Positions 48,532-57,484 of a stretch of 61,979 nt of DNA are shown here, piece by piece. The notes beneath the pieces are model-generated. The model did no database searches and was not told where the DNA came from. It saw only the letters and a list, made by a program, of their open reading frames with translations. Positions within the stretch are counted from its first letter, which is position 1, and the number at the start of each line of letters is the position of its first letter. This DNA comes from an uncultured Spirochaetota bacterium (GTDB taxonomy: Bacteria > Spirochaetota > UBA4802 > UBA5550). The stretch is taken from assembly GCA_937872225.1 (NCBI GenBank), contig CALMRZ010000001.1:1-61979 (forward strand), in the 5' to 3' direction. The position numbers and the translations under genes were made by a program.

Positions 48532-49692
48532 ATGTTTAAACTTGAAGAAGAAAAGCCTCTCGCAACAGTCATCAAGGTCGTCGGCGTCGGCGGGGCAGGA
48601 TGCAACGCGGTCAACAGGATGATCGCCACCGGGATGGAAGGGGTGGAGTTCATTGTCGCCAACACCGACGCGCAGCAGCTCAGGGACAGCCTGGCCCAGG
48701 TCAAGATCCAGATCGGGACCAAGCTCACCCGCGGTCTCGGCGCCGGCGCGGACCCGAGCATCGGCCGCGAGGCGGCCAACGAGGACCGGGACAAGATCCA
48801 CAAGGCGCTCAAAGGGGCCGACATGGTATTCATCACCGCGGGCATGGGCGGCGGCACCGGGACCGGCGCGGCGCCCATCGTTGCCGAGGTCGCCAAGGAG
48901 CTTTCCGCCCTGGTGGTCGGCGTGGTGACCAAGCCCTTCAAGGTGGAAGGGAAGAAGCGCCTCTCCCAGGCCGAGACCGGCATCGCCAACCTGAAGGAGA
49001 AGGTGGACACCCTCATCACCATCCACAATGATCTTTTACTTAAAATCATCGACCGCCGCACGCCCATCGAGGACGCCTTCAAGCTCGCGGACGACATCCT
49101 GCGCCAGGGCGTGCAGGGCATCGCCGACCTGATCATGGTCACGGGCCTGGTCAACGTCGACTTCGCCGACGTGCGCACCGTCATGAAGGAGACCGGCGAC
49201 GCCCTCATGGGGGTCGGCATCGGCACGGGCGAGAACAAGGCCCTGGAGGCGACCCAGCAGGCCATCAACAGCCCGCTCCTGGAGGAGACCAGCATCGAAG
49301 GCGCCAAGGCGGTCCTCATCAACATCGCCGGCGGCAACGACCTCTCCCTCCACGAAGTGAACGAGGTCACCGACGTCATTACCCGCCAGGTAGATCCCGA
49401 GGCGAACATCATCTTCGGCACCACCATCGATCCGGCCCTCTCCGACCGGGTGCGCGTGACCGTCATCGCCACCGGCTTCGACCGGCGCCGCAACATGATC
49501 AACCGCGGCGGCGCGCAGCAGCCGGTCAACGGCACCTCACTCACCCTCATCGAGGGGAGCCAGACCAGGTCCGAGAAGCGGGTGTCCGCCGGCATGCAGA
49601 CCTTTTCCCTCGATTACGAGCGGAAGCGGACCCGCGATTTCCAGAACGAGGACCTGGACATACCGGCGTTTCTGCGCAGGGGCGTGGAGTAG
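48532..49692 (+). CDS. ftsZ: Cell division protein FtsZ
   Basis: 386 residues, the tubulin-like GTPase that forms the division ring. GTP motif [10 protein letters not shown] near residues 105-114; NADxxxLxxS-type [11 protein letters not shown] near 42; a T7-loop region [12 protein letters not shown]. The C-terminal tail ends [12 protein letters not shown], the conserved peptide that binds FtsA. GGGGG 8 bases before the ATG. An intergenic 184 bases separates it from ftsA. The AmgK-like gene begins 18 bases after its stop. Confidence 0.98.
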   Translation: MFKLEEEKPLATVIKVVGVGGAGCNAVNRMIATGMEGVEFIVANTDAQQLRDSLAQVKIQIGTKLTRGLGAGADPSIGREAANEDRDKIHKALKGADMVFITAGMGGGTGTGAAPIVAEVAKELSALVVGVVTKPFKVEGKKRLSQAETGIANLKEKVDTLITIHNDLLLKIIDRRTPIEDAFKLADDILRQGVQGIADLIMVTGLVNVDFADVRTVMKETGDALMGVGIGTGENKALEATQQAINSPLLEETSIEGAKAVLINIAGGNDLSLHEVNEVTDVITRQVDPEANIIFGTTIDPALSDRVRVTVIATGFDRRRNMINRGGAQQPVNGTSLTLIEGSQTRSEKRVSAGMQTFSLDYERKRTRDFQNEDLDIPAFLRRGVE

Positions 49693-49710
49693 GGTACCGT
49701 GAGAGCGGCG

Positions 49711-50709
49711 ATGGATATACAGGTTGATGAAGACATACGGTCCTTTCTCGCCGGGGCCATGGGGGGCTTCACCGCGGTGGAGCCCCTGGCCGGCGACGCC
49801 TCAACCCGTCGGTACTGGCGGGTCAGGGCAGGGGAACGCACCTGCGTTCTCTGCAGGGACCCCGGGTTCATCAACGGGCCGGAAGCCGGTTATCCTTTCC
49901 TGGTGGTGCACAATCTCCTGAAAGATACGGTACCGGTGCCGGAAATCCTCGCCATGGACAGCGGGCCGGGGCTCTTCCTTCTTCAAGACCTCGGCGACGA
50001 CCTGCTCGAATATGTCTGCCCCCTGTCCGACGAACAGACTGTCACGCGTCTCTACCAGTCCAGCATTGAAAACCTCTTTTCGATTCAGATGATCCGGGGG
50101 AAGGGCTCCGTGCCCTTCTCCCTCTCTTTTGATGTTGAGAAACTCATGTTCGAGTTCGATTTTTTCATCGACCACGCACTGCAGGGCTATTTCCGGGCCG
50201 GCCTCTCCGAGCGCGACCGGGAGGGGCTGCGGACGGCGTTCCTTGAAATAGCCGGTGCCCTGTACCGCCCCGAGTTCTTTGTCCTGAACCACCGGGACTA
50301 TCATTCCCGCAACCTCATCATCTTCAACGACATCCCCTACGTCATTGACTTCCAGGACGCGCGGATGGGGCTGCCCCAGTATGACGCGGTATCCCTGCTG
50401 CGGGATTCCTACATCACCCTCGGCGACGGCATCTTCGATTATCTTAAGAACTATTATTACGAGGGAGGCAGGGAGATGGACATCCACTCAATGGGGCGAG
50501 ACGAGTTCAACTATTACTTCGACCTGATGGCCTTCCAGCGCAACGTCAAGGCCCTGGGCACCTTCGGGTACCAGGTCTCCGTGAAGGGGAACGCCCGGTA
50601 CGAACGCTACATGCGGCCGACGGCGGACTACCTGGGCGATTACGCGGAGCGGCAGGAACAGCTCGGCAAGGCCTGGCGGGTGCTCCGCAATTACCTGAAC
50701 GGCAGATAA
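49711..50709 (+). CDS. amgK: AmgK-like anomeric MurNAc/GlcNAc kinase
   Basis: 332 residues, aminoglycoside-phosphotransferase fold. The catalytic loop NHRDYHSRNLIIF near residues 197-209 and the metal motif VIDFQDARMG near 214-223 match AmgK, which phosphorylates MurNAc at C1 in the peptidoglycan recycling route with MurU. Other APH-fold sugar or choline kinases share these motifs, so specificity is inferred from position beside ftsZ and from the MurU-like gene at 56460. An in-frame GTG at 49699 is an alternative start. Confidence 0.75.
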   Translation: MDIQVDEDIRSFLAGAMGGFTAVEPLAGDASTRRYWRVRAGERTCVLCRDPGFINGPEAGYPFLVVHNLLKDTVPVPEILAMDSGPGLFLLQDLGDDLLEYVCPLSDEQTVTRLYQSSIENLFSIQMIRGKGSVPFSLSFDVEKLMFEFDFFIDHALQGYFRAGLSERDREGLRTAFLEIAGALYRPEFFVLNHRDYHSRNLIIFNDIPYVIDFQDARMGLPQYDAVSLLRDSYITLGDGIFDYLKNYYYEGGREMDIHSMGRDEFNYYFDLMAFQRNVKALGTFGYQVSVKGNARYERYMRPTADYLGDYAERQEQLGKAWRVLRNYLNGR

Positions 50710-50888
50710 TCCACTGCTTTGCGGACATGTAATCCAACCCTGAATTCAGCGAACTTCTCAGACGACTAACCACCAGAATAAATCCCGGAATATCAGTAAA
50801 GGCCAGGGTGATTGACCGGGCTTTGATGAACCGCTATCAGTTTAGTATGCCTGCGCACCGGCGACGAAACCCGGCAAAGTCATGGGTG

Positions 50889-51329
50889 TCATGATTTTTC
50901 CTGCGAGTCCGTGACCCCCGGGCGCCGCAGAACGGCGAGTTTGTCGCCGATTCGCTCGCGGTAATCGGTGATTTCGTTCCGAAGGATGGTGAGGTCGGCG
51001 ATGCGGTCGTCGAGCCGCCTGAGGTGTGTGTCCAGGAGTTCGTGCATGCGCGCCAGAAGCTTCTCGTTCGATTTTTCGAACGACCAGATGGTGTTCAGCT
51101 CCTGTATCTCCGTAAGGCTGAGGCCCATGATCTTGAGCCGCTTGATGAGTTTGAGGCGCTGCATGTCGTCGCCGGAATAGACGCGCTTTCCGCCCTCCAG
51201 CCGCTTGACCGGGCTCAGGAGGCCTATCTCCTCGTAGTACCGGACCGTGCGCTGGCTCATATCAAGGGCCTGCGCCAGCTCCCCGATCTGGTATATGCGC
51301 TCGTTCCTCTGCGGTGTTTGCTCTTCCAT
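50889..51329 (-). CDS. MerR-family transcriptional regulator
   Basis: 146 residues. The MerR winged helix is clear: YQIGELAQALDMSQRTVRYYEEIGLL (described, residues about 13-38), then RVYSGDDMQRLKLIKRLKIMGLSLTEIQEL, followed by a dimerising coiled coil. No Cys metal site, so it probably senses an organic ligand. It lies downstream of the acyl-CoA synthetase on the same strand, separated by a terminator. The TTTACGTTAAC-like operator of that gene fits the palindromes recognised by MerR regulators of acyl-CoA metabolism such as LiuR, from memory. Confidence 0.88.
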   Translation of the reverse strand: MEEQTPQRNERIYQIGELAQALDMSQRTVRYYEEIGLLSPVKRLEGGKRVYSGDDMQRLKLIKRLKIMGLSLTEIQELNTIWSFEKSNEKLLARMHELLDTHLRRLDDRIADLTILRNEITDYRERIGDKLAVLRRPGVTDSQEKS

Positions 51330-51360
51330 GATGTAATGAGAATGGCAACGGCAATTATTG

Positions 51361-51425
51361 CAAGAATAAAATATAAAATAAAAAAGCGCACCCTTCGCCG
51401 GACCCTGCAGACGATGGGTGCGCTT
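51361..51425 (-). terminator. Rho-independent terminator after the acyl-CoA synthetase
   Basis: Ten-base stem GGGTGCGCTT/AAGCGCACCC (51384-51393 with 51416-51425) with a 22-base loop. On the minus strand it is followed by a T-rich run over 51361-51385. It ends the synthetase transcript ahead of the merR gene. Confidence 0.8.
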
Positions 51426-51516
51426 GTTGACTGATCAATGCGGTTCCATTATTGCAGCCATTGCTTCTTCGTCCGCCGCATTCCTGAGGCGGGCGATAGG
51501 CGCGGGCATTGCCATG

Positions 51517-53079
51517 TTACTGGCACACCGCCTCGGTGTATTGTTTTTTAAGCTCACGCTTGAGTATTTTCCCCGATGGATTTTTCGGAAGCCGTTCCAG
51601 GAAGAATATTTTTTTCGGGCACTTGAACGCCGCGAGCTCCCGCCGGCACTGCTCTATCAATCCCTGCTCGGTCAGCGTGACGCCTTTCTTGGGGACGATG
51701 ACCGCGGCCACGATCTCGATCCACTTCGGGTCCGGCAGGCCGATAACGGCGGCTTCTTCCACGCCGGGAATGCGGTAGAGCGCCTCCTCGACTTCACGCG
51801 AAGCGACATTCTCGCCGCCGGTCTTGATCATGTCCTTCTTGCGGTCAACTACATAGAGGTAGCCGTCCTCGTCGAACATGCCAAGGTCGCCGCTGTGGAA
51901 CCATCCGTGGGAAAAGGCCTCGGATGTTTTTTCTTCGTCGTTAAGGTAGCCGGTCATCACCTGGCCCGAGCGGTGGACAATCTCCCCGACGCTGCCGGTC
52001 TCCACGAATGTCCCGTCATCGTCCATGAGGCGTGTCTCCACGTTGAGCACCGGCTGTCCCGCCGAACCGGGCTTGCGGATCTGGTCTTCGGGCCTGAGGA
52101 TGGTGGCCACGGGACCCATTTCGGTCTGCCCGTAATAGTTCCAGAGCCGTATACCCGGAAAGGTCGCGTGGATCTGGTTCATGATTTCAACCGGCATGAT
52201 GCTCGCCCCGTAGGCGCCCTTCTTGAGGCTCGAGAGGTTGAACTCCCTGAAGCGGGGATGGTTCAGGATCCCGATCCACACCGTGGGCGGCGCGAAGAAG
52301 TGCGTGGCCGAGTAGGTGTCGATATTTTTCATGATCTCCACCGGGTCGGCGCGGTGGAGGATGACGCTGGTGGCGCCGATGTACACGAAGGGCACCAGAA
52401 AGCAGTGCAGCTGCGCGCAGTGGAACAGCGGCAGGGCTTGGACGCTCGTGTCGGAGCGCTGGTATTCGCCCTCCACAAGGCAACTGAAATACTGCGACAT
52501 CAGGGCGCGATGGGAGAGCATGGCTCCTTTCGGCTTCGATTCGGTGCCGCTGGTATAGGGGATCTGGACGATGTCCTCCGGGAGGACCGCAACATCAGGC
52601 TCGCCGTCCGGCATGGACCCCATTTCGTAGGCGAGATTGAAGAAACCCTTGGGGACCGTCCCTGCCTTGAGCTGGATGACTCCCCAGCGCTCAATGGTCG
52701 GGAAAAGCTCCATGTTTTTCTCAACAAGATGGAGGAGTTCGTCTTCCACGAGAAAGATCCTTGATCCCGAGTGCGACACCACGTAGGCGATCTCCTCCGT
52801 GTTGAGCATGTAATTCACCGGCACCTGCACGGCCCCGATCTTGGCGAGGCCCAGGAACGATATCAGGTAGTAATGGGAGTTGTAGGCGTTGATGGCGACC
52901 CTGTCGCCCTTTCCTATGCCCATGGACTGCATGAGGTTCGCGAAGCGGCATGCCTCCCGCTCGAGTTCCGCGAAGCTGAGCACGGTGTCGCGGAATATCA
53001 CCGCGGTTTTGCCGGGATATTTCGAGGCGACCCTCCTGGATATATCGCCGATGGTTTCACGGTTCATCATACTTTTCAT
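51517..53079 (-). CDS. AMP-binding acyl-CoA synthetase (fatty-acid CoA ligase)
   Basis: 520 residues of the ANL superfamily. Signature YTSGTESKPKGAMLSH near residues 174-189 (P-loop-like A3), YGQTEMG near 311, HSGDLG near 390, DRKKDMIKTGGENVASREVE near 408 and the catalytic Lys region PSGKILKRE near the end. It activates a carboxylic acid, probably a fatty acid, to acyl-CoA; chain length is not predictable. ATG 53079 is seven bases after AAGGAG. Two direct operator repeats lie just upstream. Confidence 0.93.
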   Translation of the reverse strand: MKSMMNRETIGDISRRVASKYPGKTAVIFRDTVLSFAELEREACRFANLMQSMGIGKGDRVAINAYNSHYYLISFLGLAKIGAVQVPVNYMLNTEEIAYVVSHSGSRIFLVEDELLHLVEKNMELFPTIERWGVIQLKAGTVPKGFFNLAYEMGSMPDGEPDVAVLPEDIVQIPYTSGTESKPKGAMLSHRALMSQYFSCLVEGEYQRSDTSVQALPLFHCAQLHCFLVPFVYIGATSVILHRADPVEIMKNIDTYSATHFFAPPTVWIGILNHPRFREFNLSSLKKGAYGASIMPVEIMNQIHATFPGIRLWNYYGQTEMGPVATILRPEDQIRKPGSAGQPVLNVETRLMDDDGTFVETGSVGEIVHRSGQVMTGYLNDEEKTSEAFSHGWFHSGDLGMFDEDGYLYVVDRKKDMIKTGGENVASREVEEALYRIPGVEEAAVIGLPDPKWIEIVAAVIVPKKGVTLTEQGLIEQCRRELAAFKCPKKIFFLERLPKNPSGKILKRELKKQYTEAVCQ

Positions 53080-53104
53080 TATCATTCTCCTTGCTGTTAA
53101 TCAG

Positions 53105-53144
53105 TTAACGTAAACTGGCAAACCACTTAACGTTAACTGGCAAA
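53105..53144. promoter_or_regulatory. Duplicated operator upstream of the acyl-CoA synthetase
   Basis: TTAACGTAAACTGGCAAA (53105-53122) and TTAACGTTAACTGGCAAA (53127-53144), 17 of 18 bases equal, 22 bases apart, about two helical turns. The second contains the perfect palindrome TTAACGTTAA. Position just before the synthetase start makes it a likely regulator binding site. Confidence 0.75.
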
Positions 53145-53421
53145 TTGAATATTTTGAGATATTTTGTCAAATAAAAAAATGAAAAAAACATATAAAGCAT
53201 CGTGGTTATTGCGTCGGTTCTAACCACATGCCGTGAAAAAAGCAGCGACAACAGCAATAATGCTGCAGTGGCGGGGCTTCGGTTGGGTGCTGCCTGCCGA
53301 CAGGTACTTGCATGGGAATCGGAGGAACCTGTGTGGGTTCAGGGAACCCGTGCCCTGCCGGTACTACTGACGCGACAGCACTTGTCAATGATTCGTCATG
53401 CACGAAATGCTGTATTCCTGA
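53145..53421. other. Non-coding gap upstream of the operator
   Basis: Nothing supported here beyond AT-rich sequence near 53145-53200. Short open frames in 53202-53430 have no family features, and I do not count them as genes. Confidence 0.5.
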
Positions 53422-53927
53422 TTAATTAAAATGTACCGCTTCCATGGTTATGGCGCCCTTGATTTTTTTCGCGATAGGGCTGCCATGTATGACCAGGTGA
53501 ATGAGGTCTGATGGATATTTCGTCAAGTTCTCGTAACCGTCCTTTGTCACCAGAACGGTGTCGGAATGGCGGAAACCGCCTATTTCGCCGAAGTAGAGGG
53601 CTGGTTCTATGCTGATGAAAATGTTATCCTCCAGTAGTTCCGTGCTGCCGCAGCTGAGCCACGGCCGTTCATGGTTGCCCAGTCCGATGCCGTGGCCGGC
53701 GCGGTGGAGGGTCCTGTCACCGTGGCCTTTAACGCCCTGCCGGTCCCGGGCATTTTTCCGGCTCCGGTCAGGTCGTGTACGTCGCCAATGCTTTCGGCTT
53801 TCAGTGTCGGTTTTATGACGACTCCGACGATTATCCCGTATTCTGCGGGTTTTTCTTTCGCGCGGGAATATTTCACGATCTTCATCTGCACGCCCTCCGG
53901 ACAGTTTCTTGTACCGCAAGATGCCAT
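53422..53927 (-). pseudogene. Decayed M24 metallopeptidase (aminopeptidase P-like) fragment
   Basis: The 3' part (53422-53727) encodes a good M24 C-terminus: LHRAGHGIGLGNHERP, then ISIEPALYFGEIGGFRHSDTVLVTKDGYENLTKYPSDL. This covers the His and Glu metal ligands of creatinase/aminopeptidase P enzymes. The upstream part of the domain is not in the same frame. A different frame over 53607-53927 has possible remains (AGKMPGTGRALKATV), suggesting a frameshift near 53725, and the whole N-terminal domain and the Asp ligands are missing. I conclude it is a pseudogene. The exact upstream limit is uncertain. Confidence 0.65.
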
Positions 53928-54000
53928 TATTGATCACTGTCTGCCCGAATGATGGGTTATATGAAACAATCAAGGCATATCGGAGACCCCTGAAAAGTAA

Positions 54001-54016
54001 AAAAAAATAGTGGACA
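54001..54016 (+). repeat. Short repeat AAAAAATAGTGGACAG
   Basis: Identical over 16 bases to 19197-19212, both followed by a purine and GG. Each sits before a gene. The A-run makes chance agreement possible. Confidence 0.35.
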
Positions 54017-54087
54017 GGGGTTCTCTTGGTATTTATAAAAAGATACACTAATAATATTTCAGTAAACATCATTAATGAGGTAAAACG

Positions 54088-55533
54088 ATGAAGCAAAGAA
54101 TCAGCTGGTATGCAATTGCCTTGGTTGCCGCATGTGTCATTCCGCTGTATGGGCTCATCCAGACGGACCTTGACAAATTCAAGAACGGCGAGAAAAACCT
54201 TCCGGGAGCGCACCTGATGAATGCCGATCTGTCGGGGAGAAGAAACGAAGGGGTGAATTTGAGCGGAGCGAATTTGCAAAATGCCAACCTGACGCGAGCG
54301 TTTTTGGCCCGCTCGAACCTTTCGCGCGCAAACCTCATGTACGCCAACTGCACTTCCGCCAGTATGAGCGGCAGCAATCTCGATTATGCTATGATGCGGG
54401 GCGCCAACTTTACCGGCGCCAGCCTGAACCGGACGTCGGTCATGCGCGATTTCTTCGAGATGATGCTCCGGAACGCGGACCTGACCGAAACGAAATTCAA
54501 CAACGCGATGATCATCAACGCGAATTTTAGCCGGGCGACTCTTAAATTCACCGACTTTTCGAACGCGGCGGTGGTTTCCTGCGATTTTACCAACGCCATG
54601 ATCCAGGGCTGCACCTTTACCGGGACAAACCTCGAGACCTCAAAATTCATAAACCTCAGTCTTTCCAGCTCTACATTCGAAGGGGCGAAGCTCAACGGAG
54701 TCCTGTTCCAGAACGTCATCTTCACGGCTAATAATTTCAAAAAGGCGGTTTTCACCGGCGCCGTCATGAGTTCCCTGAACCTCGCCGGCATTTCCTTCGA
54801 AGGCGCAACCCTCACGCAGGCGAACCTGTCGAAGAGCGACATGAGCCGGTGCATTCTTAACGGTGCCACTATCGAGCGGGCCAACCTCCAGGAGACAGAC
54901 CTGTCACTGGCTTCGCTGAACGGCTCGATCCTGCACGGCTCGGCCATGAACAAGGCAAACCTCAGCAGCGCCCGCCTGCAGAATGTCCGCATGTATTCCG
55001 GGAGCCTCAGGGAAACAAACTTTTTCCGTACCAGCTTGACGGGCTCCTACTTGTCGGAGGTCGATTTCACCGGCGCGATCTTTCAGTACGCGACGCTGCA
55101 GGACATGAGTGTTAAGATGTCGAACTTCACCCGGGCCGAGTTCAGGAACACGACATGGTCCGGCGCCGGCGGGATGATGGCGAATTACTCTTCGGCTAAA
55201 TTCGAAAATTCGACGCTGACCGGCCTCAACATGAGTGAATGCATATTTGCCGGCGCGACCATCAAGGATACGAAAATCGAAGGGACCAATTTTACCGGTG
55301 CTGACATGAAAGGAGTCGTCATGAGCGGGAACTGCGTCATCACCGTTACGGATTTCACGAACGCCGACCTGACCGGCGCTGACCTGCGCGGAGCCGATTT
55401 CGGTAAAGGGGTAAAATTCAGCAACACCAAATTGACTAATGCCGACATGGCGGGAGCGCGCGTCAACAGAGGGCTCTATTCCTACATCCAGAATTCCGGA
55501 GCAAAAAACATTTCGCAGATTGTTTTCAAGTAA
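54088..55533 (+). CDS. Exported pentapeptide-repeat protein
   Basis: 481 residues. A hydrophobic N-terminal segment (YAIALVAACVIPLYGLIQ) serves as a signal or anchor. From about residue 40 to 470 the sequence is nearly all A(N/D)LxX-type pentapeptides (LSGANLQNANLTRAFLARSNL and so on), predicting a long quadrilateral beta-helix. Some stretches (residues 110-125, 325-340) break the pattern. The function of exported pentapeptide proteins is rarely known; DNA-gyrase mimicry, as in Qnr, is unlikely for an exported one. Single-gene unit. The gene is preceded by GAGGTAAAACG. Confidence 0.88.
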   Translation: MKQRISWYAIALVAACVIPLYGLIQTDLDKFKNGEKNLPGAHLMNADLSGRRNEGVNLSGANLQNANLTRAFLARSNLSRANLMYANCTSASMSGSNLDYAMMRGANFTGASLNRTSVMRDFFEMMLRNADLTETKFNNAMIINANFSRATLKFTDFSNAAVVSCDFTNAMIQGCTFTGTNLETSKFINLSLSSSTFEGAKLNGVLFQNVIFTANNFKKAVFTGAVMSSLNLAGISFEGATLTQANLSKSDMSRCILNGATIERANLQETDLSLASLNGSILHGSAMNKANLSSARLQNVRMYSGSLRETNFFRTSLTGSYLSEVDFTGAIFQYATLQDMSVKMSNFTRAEFRNTTWSGAGGMMANYSSAKFENSTLTGLNMSECIFAGATIKDTKIEGTNFTGADMKGVVMSGNCVITVTDFTNADLTGADLRGADFGKGVKFSNTKLTNADMAGARVNRGLYSYIQNSGAKNISQIVFK

Positions 55534-55663
55534 GCAAGCCGTGTCCTGCTTCGCCGCTGTTCCGGAACCACGATCCGGGACAGCGACCGGCAGGCATCAA
55601 GATATGGTCATCAACAGGCTCTCTCTCTCATATCCCCGCCAGACCCGGGACCGCATGGACGAA

Positions 55664-56263
55664 TTAAATGAGATGGTTGGCCAAGGCGAAGACCGCGGCG
55701 GCGAAAAACATGCGCGCCGATGACATGGCGTCATGGTCGGGCCATATCCGGTGAAAATGACGGATGAAGGCCTGCACCCCGGACCCGTATTTCTCCAGCG
55801 GGGCCACGATCCCGACGCCGAGAAGCATCGCGGCGAAAAACAGGAGGGCCTGGAATACCCCGTGTATAATGCATTCCTGCGATGTTGCCGTCGCCAGCCT
55901 GACCAGGATCGGGACGAAGAAAAGGACCATAAAAAGACCCAGGCGCAGACCCAGCATGAATCCCAGCGCCCCCAGCAGGACCAGCGGAAGGACCGCCCCC
56001 ACGGAGACAAGTCCCGCCAGCGTCAGGCAGTAGAGCGGTCCGGTTCCCCCGACCGCGTCGTTGGCCACCCTGGCGATGGACGGCCACCGGTCCGGTCCCC
56101 CGATAACCATCAGCATGTACGAAACGCAGATCGTGCCGAGGCAGGCGAAGAGGAGCATGCGCGTGTATTCCGAGTTCTCCCCTGGCGATACCATGTGCCT
56201 GATGATGGCAACGATAAAATACCCGGATATGCACAGGTTCAATGCCGTCAGGATACGGTTCAT
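55664..56263 (-). CDS. Integral membrane protein, unknown function
   Basis: 199 residues with about five or six membrane helices (LNLCISGYFIVAII, MLLFACLGTICVSYMLMVIGG, LYCLTLAGLVSVGAVLPLVLLGALGFMLGL and others). A conserved-looking loop, GGPDRWPSIARVANDAVGG, lies between helices 2 and 3. No family recognised. It is transcribed alone on the minus strand, divergent from the nucleotidyltransferase gene. Confidence 0.75.
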   Translation of the reverse strand: MNRILTALNLCISGYFIVAIIRHMVSPGENSEYTRMLLFACLGTICVSYMLMVIGGPDRWPSIARVANDAVGGTGPLYCLTLAGLVSVGAVLPLVLLGALGFMLGLRLGLFMVLFFVPILVRLATATSQECIIHGVFQALLFFAAMLLGVGIVAPLEKYGSGVQAFIRHFHRIWPDHDAMSSARMFFAAAVFALANHLI

Positions 56264-56459
56264 GCGACTGCCCCTGCCAGGTAAAGGATTGAGGTATGCG
56301 TGATAATCCTTTCATGGACGGAGATATTATACAAGTGATTTTCATTCCAAAAAAATATCTCAGCGTCCCGGCACCCGTGAGTGTTTCTCCCTGTCGATTG
56401 ATGGCGCTCTACTTCCGTACTCTTCTTGACATTTTTCCCCATCCCGCCAGAATTAGAGC

Positions 56460-57362
56460 ATGAAAGCATTTCTCCTTGCAGCCGGCTTCGGCGAGCGCCT
56501 CAGGCCCCTCACCGATACCATGCCCAAGCCGCTGGTCCCGGTATTGAATGTCCCTGCCATCTGCTATGCCCTGTCCCTCGTCAAACATGCCGGCATAACC
56601 GATGTTGTCTGCAATCTCCATTACCGCCGGGAGCAAATCATGGAGTTCTTCCGCCGGAACGGCAATTTTGGATTGAATATAACTTTTTCTATAGAAGAAA
56701 CAATACTGGGGACCGGCGGGGGCCTGGAGAACTGCAGGGAACATCTTATGGAAGCGCCCTTTGTCTATCTGAACAGCGACATCATTGCCCCCCTGGATCT
56801 GAAGACGTTCGTGGCCACGTATAACGCTGCTCGGTCCGCCGGCTCCCTGCTGGTGTGCAGAAGCGCCGGTCACGGCGGCCGCGTCACCGTGAAGGACGGC
56901 CGGGTCATCAACCTCCGGACCCTCCTGCCGGTTGATGAAAAGCCGGACCACGACTTTCTCGGCATTGCCGTGCTCTCCCCGGATATCTTCCGGCATCTGA
57001 AGCGCGGTTTCTCCGATATCGTCGAAAACGGCTTCATCGACCTGGCGAAGGAAGGCTCCCTCGGATTCCATGAATACAACGGCCCGTGGCACGATATCGG
57101 CTCCATCGAGTCGTACCGGCTGGCCAGCATGGCGCTGCTGGACATGGAGGATGACTGGAAGGGAAAAGTCCTTGCAGCCACGAACATGGAACCACGGGCT
57201 ATTGCGGCGACCGCCCGCATCGGAAAGGATTGCACGATAACGAAATCGGTCATCGGCGAGGGATGTGTTGTCGGAGACGGCGCTGTTATCGAGGAGTCAG
57301 TCCTGCTTTCGGGAACAATTGTGGAGAGTGGAGCCAGGATAGTCAGGAAAGTTATATTTTAG
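56460..57362 (+). CDS. Sugar-1-phosphate nucleotidyltransferase (MurU-like)
   Basis: 300 residues. The N-terminal motif LAAGFGERLRPLTDTMPKPLVPV is the nucleotidyltransferase signature. YLNSDIIAPLDL (metal Asp) near residue 100 and FIDLAKEGSLGFHEYNGPWHDIGS near 190-215 fit the core. The C-terminus has hexapeptide-like repeats (CTITKSVIGEGCVVGDGAVIE), a left-handed beta-helix seen in mannose-1-phosphate and related enzymes but not in short MurU. It could act with the AmgK-like kinase at 49711 in making UDP-MurNAc, or serve another NDP-sugar. Specificity is unknown. Confidence 0.85.
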   Translation: MKAFLLAAGFGERLRPLTDTMPKPLVPVLNVPAICYALSLVKHAGITDVVCNLHYRREQIMEFFRRNGNFGLNITFSIEETILGTGGGLENCREHLMEAPFVYLNSDIIAPLDLKTFVATYNAARSAGSLLVCRSAGHGGRVTVKDGRVINLRTLLPVDEKPDHDFLGIAVLSPDIFRHLKRGFSDIVENGFIDLAKEGSLGFHEYNGPWHDIGSIESYRLASMALLDMEDDWKGKVLAATNMEPRAIAATARIGKDCTITKSVIGEGCVVGDGAVIEESVLLSGTIVESGARIVRKVIF

Positions 57363-57384
57363 ATATCCTTGTCTTCCCTGAAAA

Positions 57385-57475
57385 GCATCAGAAAAAAGAG
57401 CCGAACGGCCGAGGACTGCCTGAGTCCTCATTTTTTTGTCCGAGTCCCGCAGGCCGTGAGGCTTTTTTCTGATGC
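57385..57475. terminator. Nested bidirectional terminator between convergent genes
   Basis: Outer arms GCATCAGAAAAAAG...CC (57385-57402) and GGCTTTTTTCTGATGC (57460-57475), middle stem ACGGCC/GGCCGT (57405-57410 with 57452-57457), and inner GAGGACT/AGTCCTC (57411-57417 with 57423-57429) followed by seven T. The inner hairpin suits the plus-strand gene and the outer arms suit either direction. Confidence 0.75.
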
Positions 57476-57484
57476 GCCATCCGT

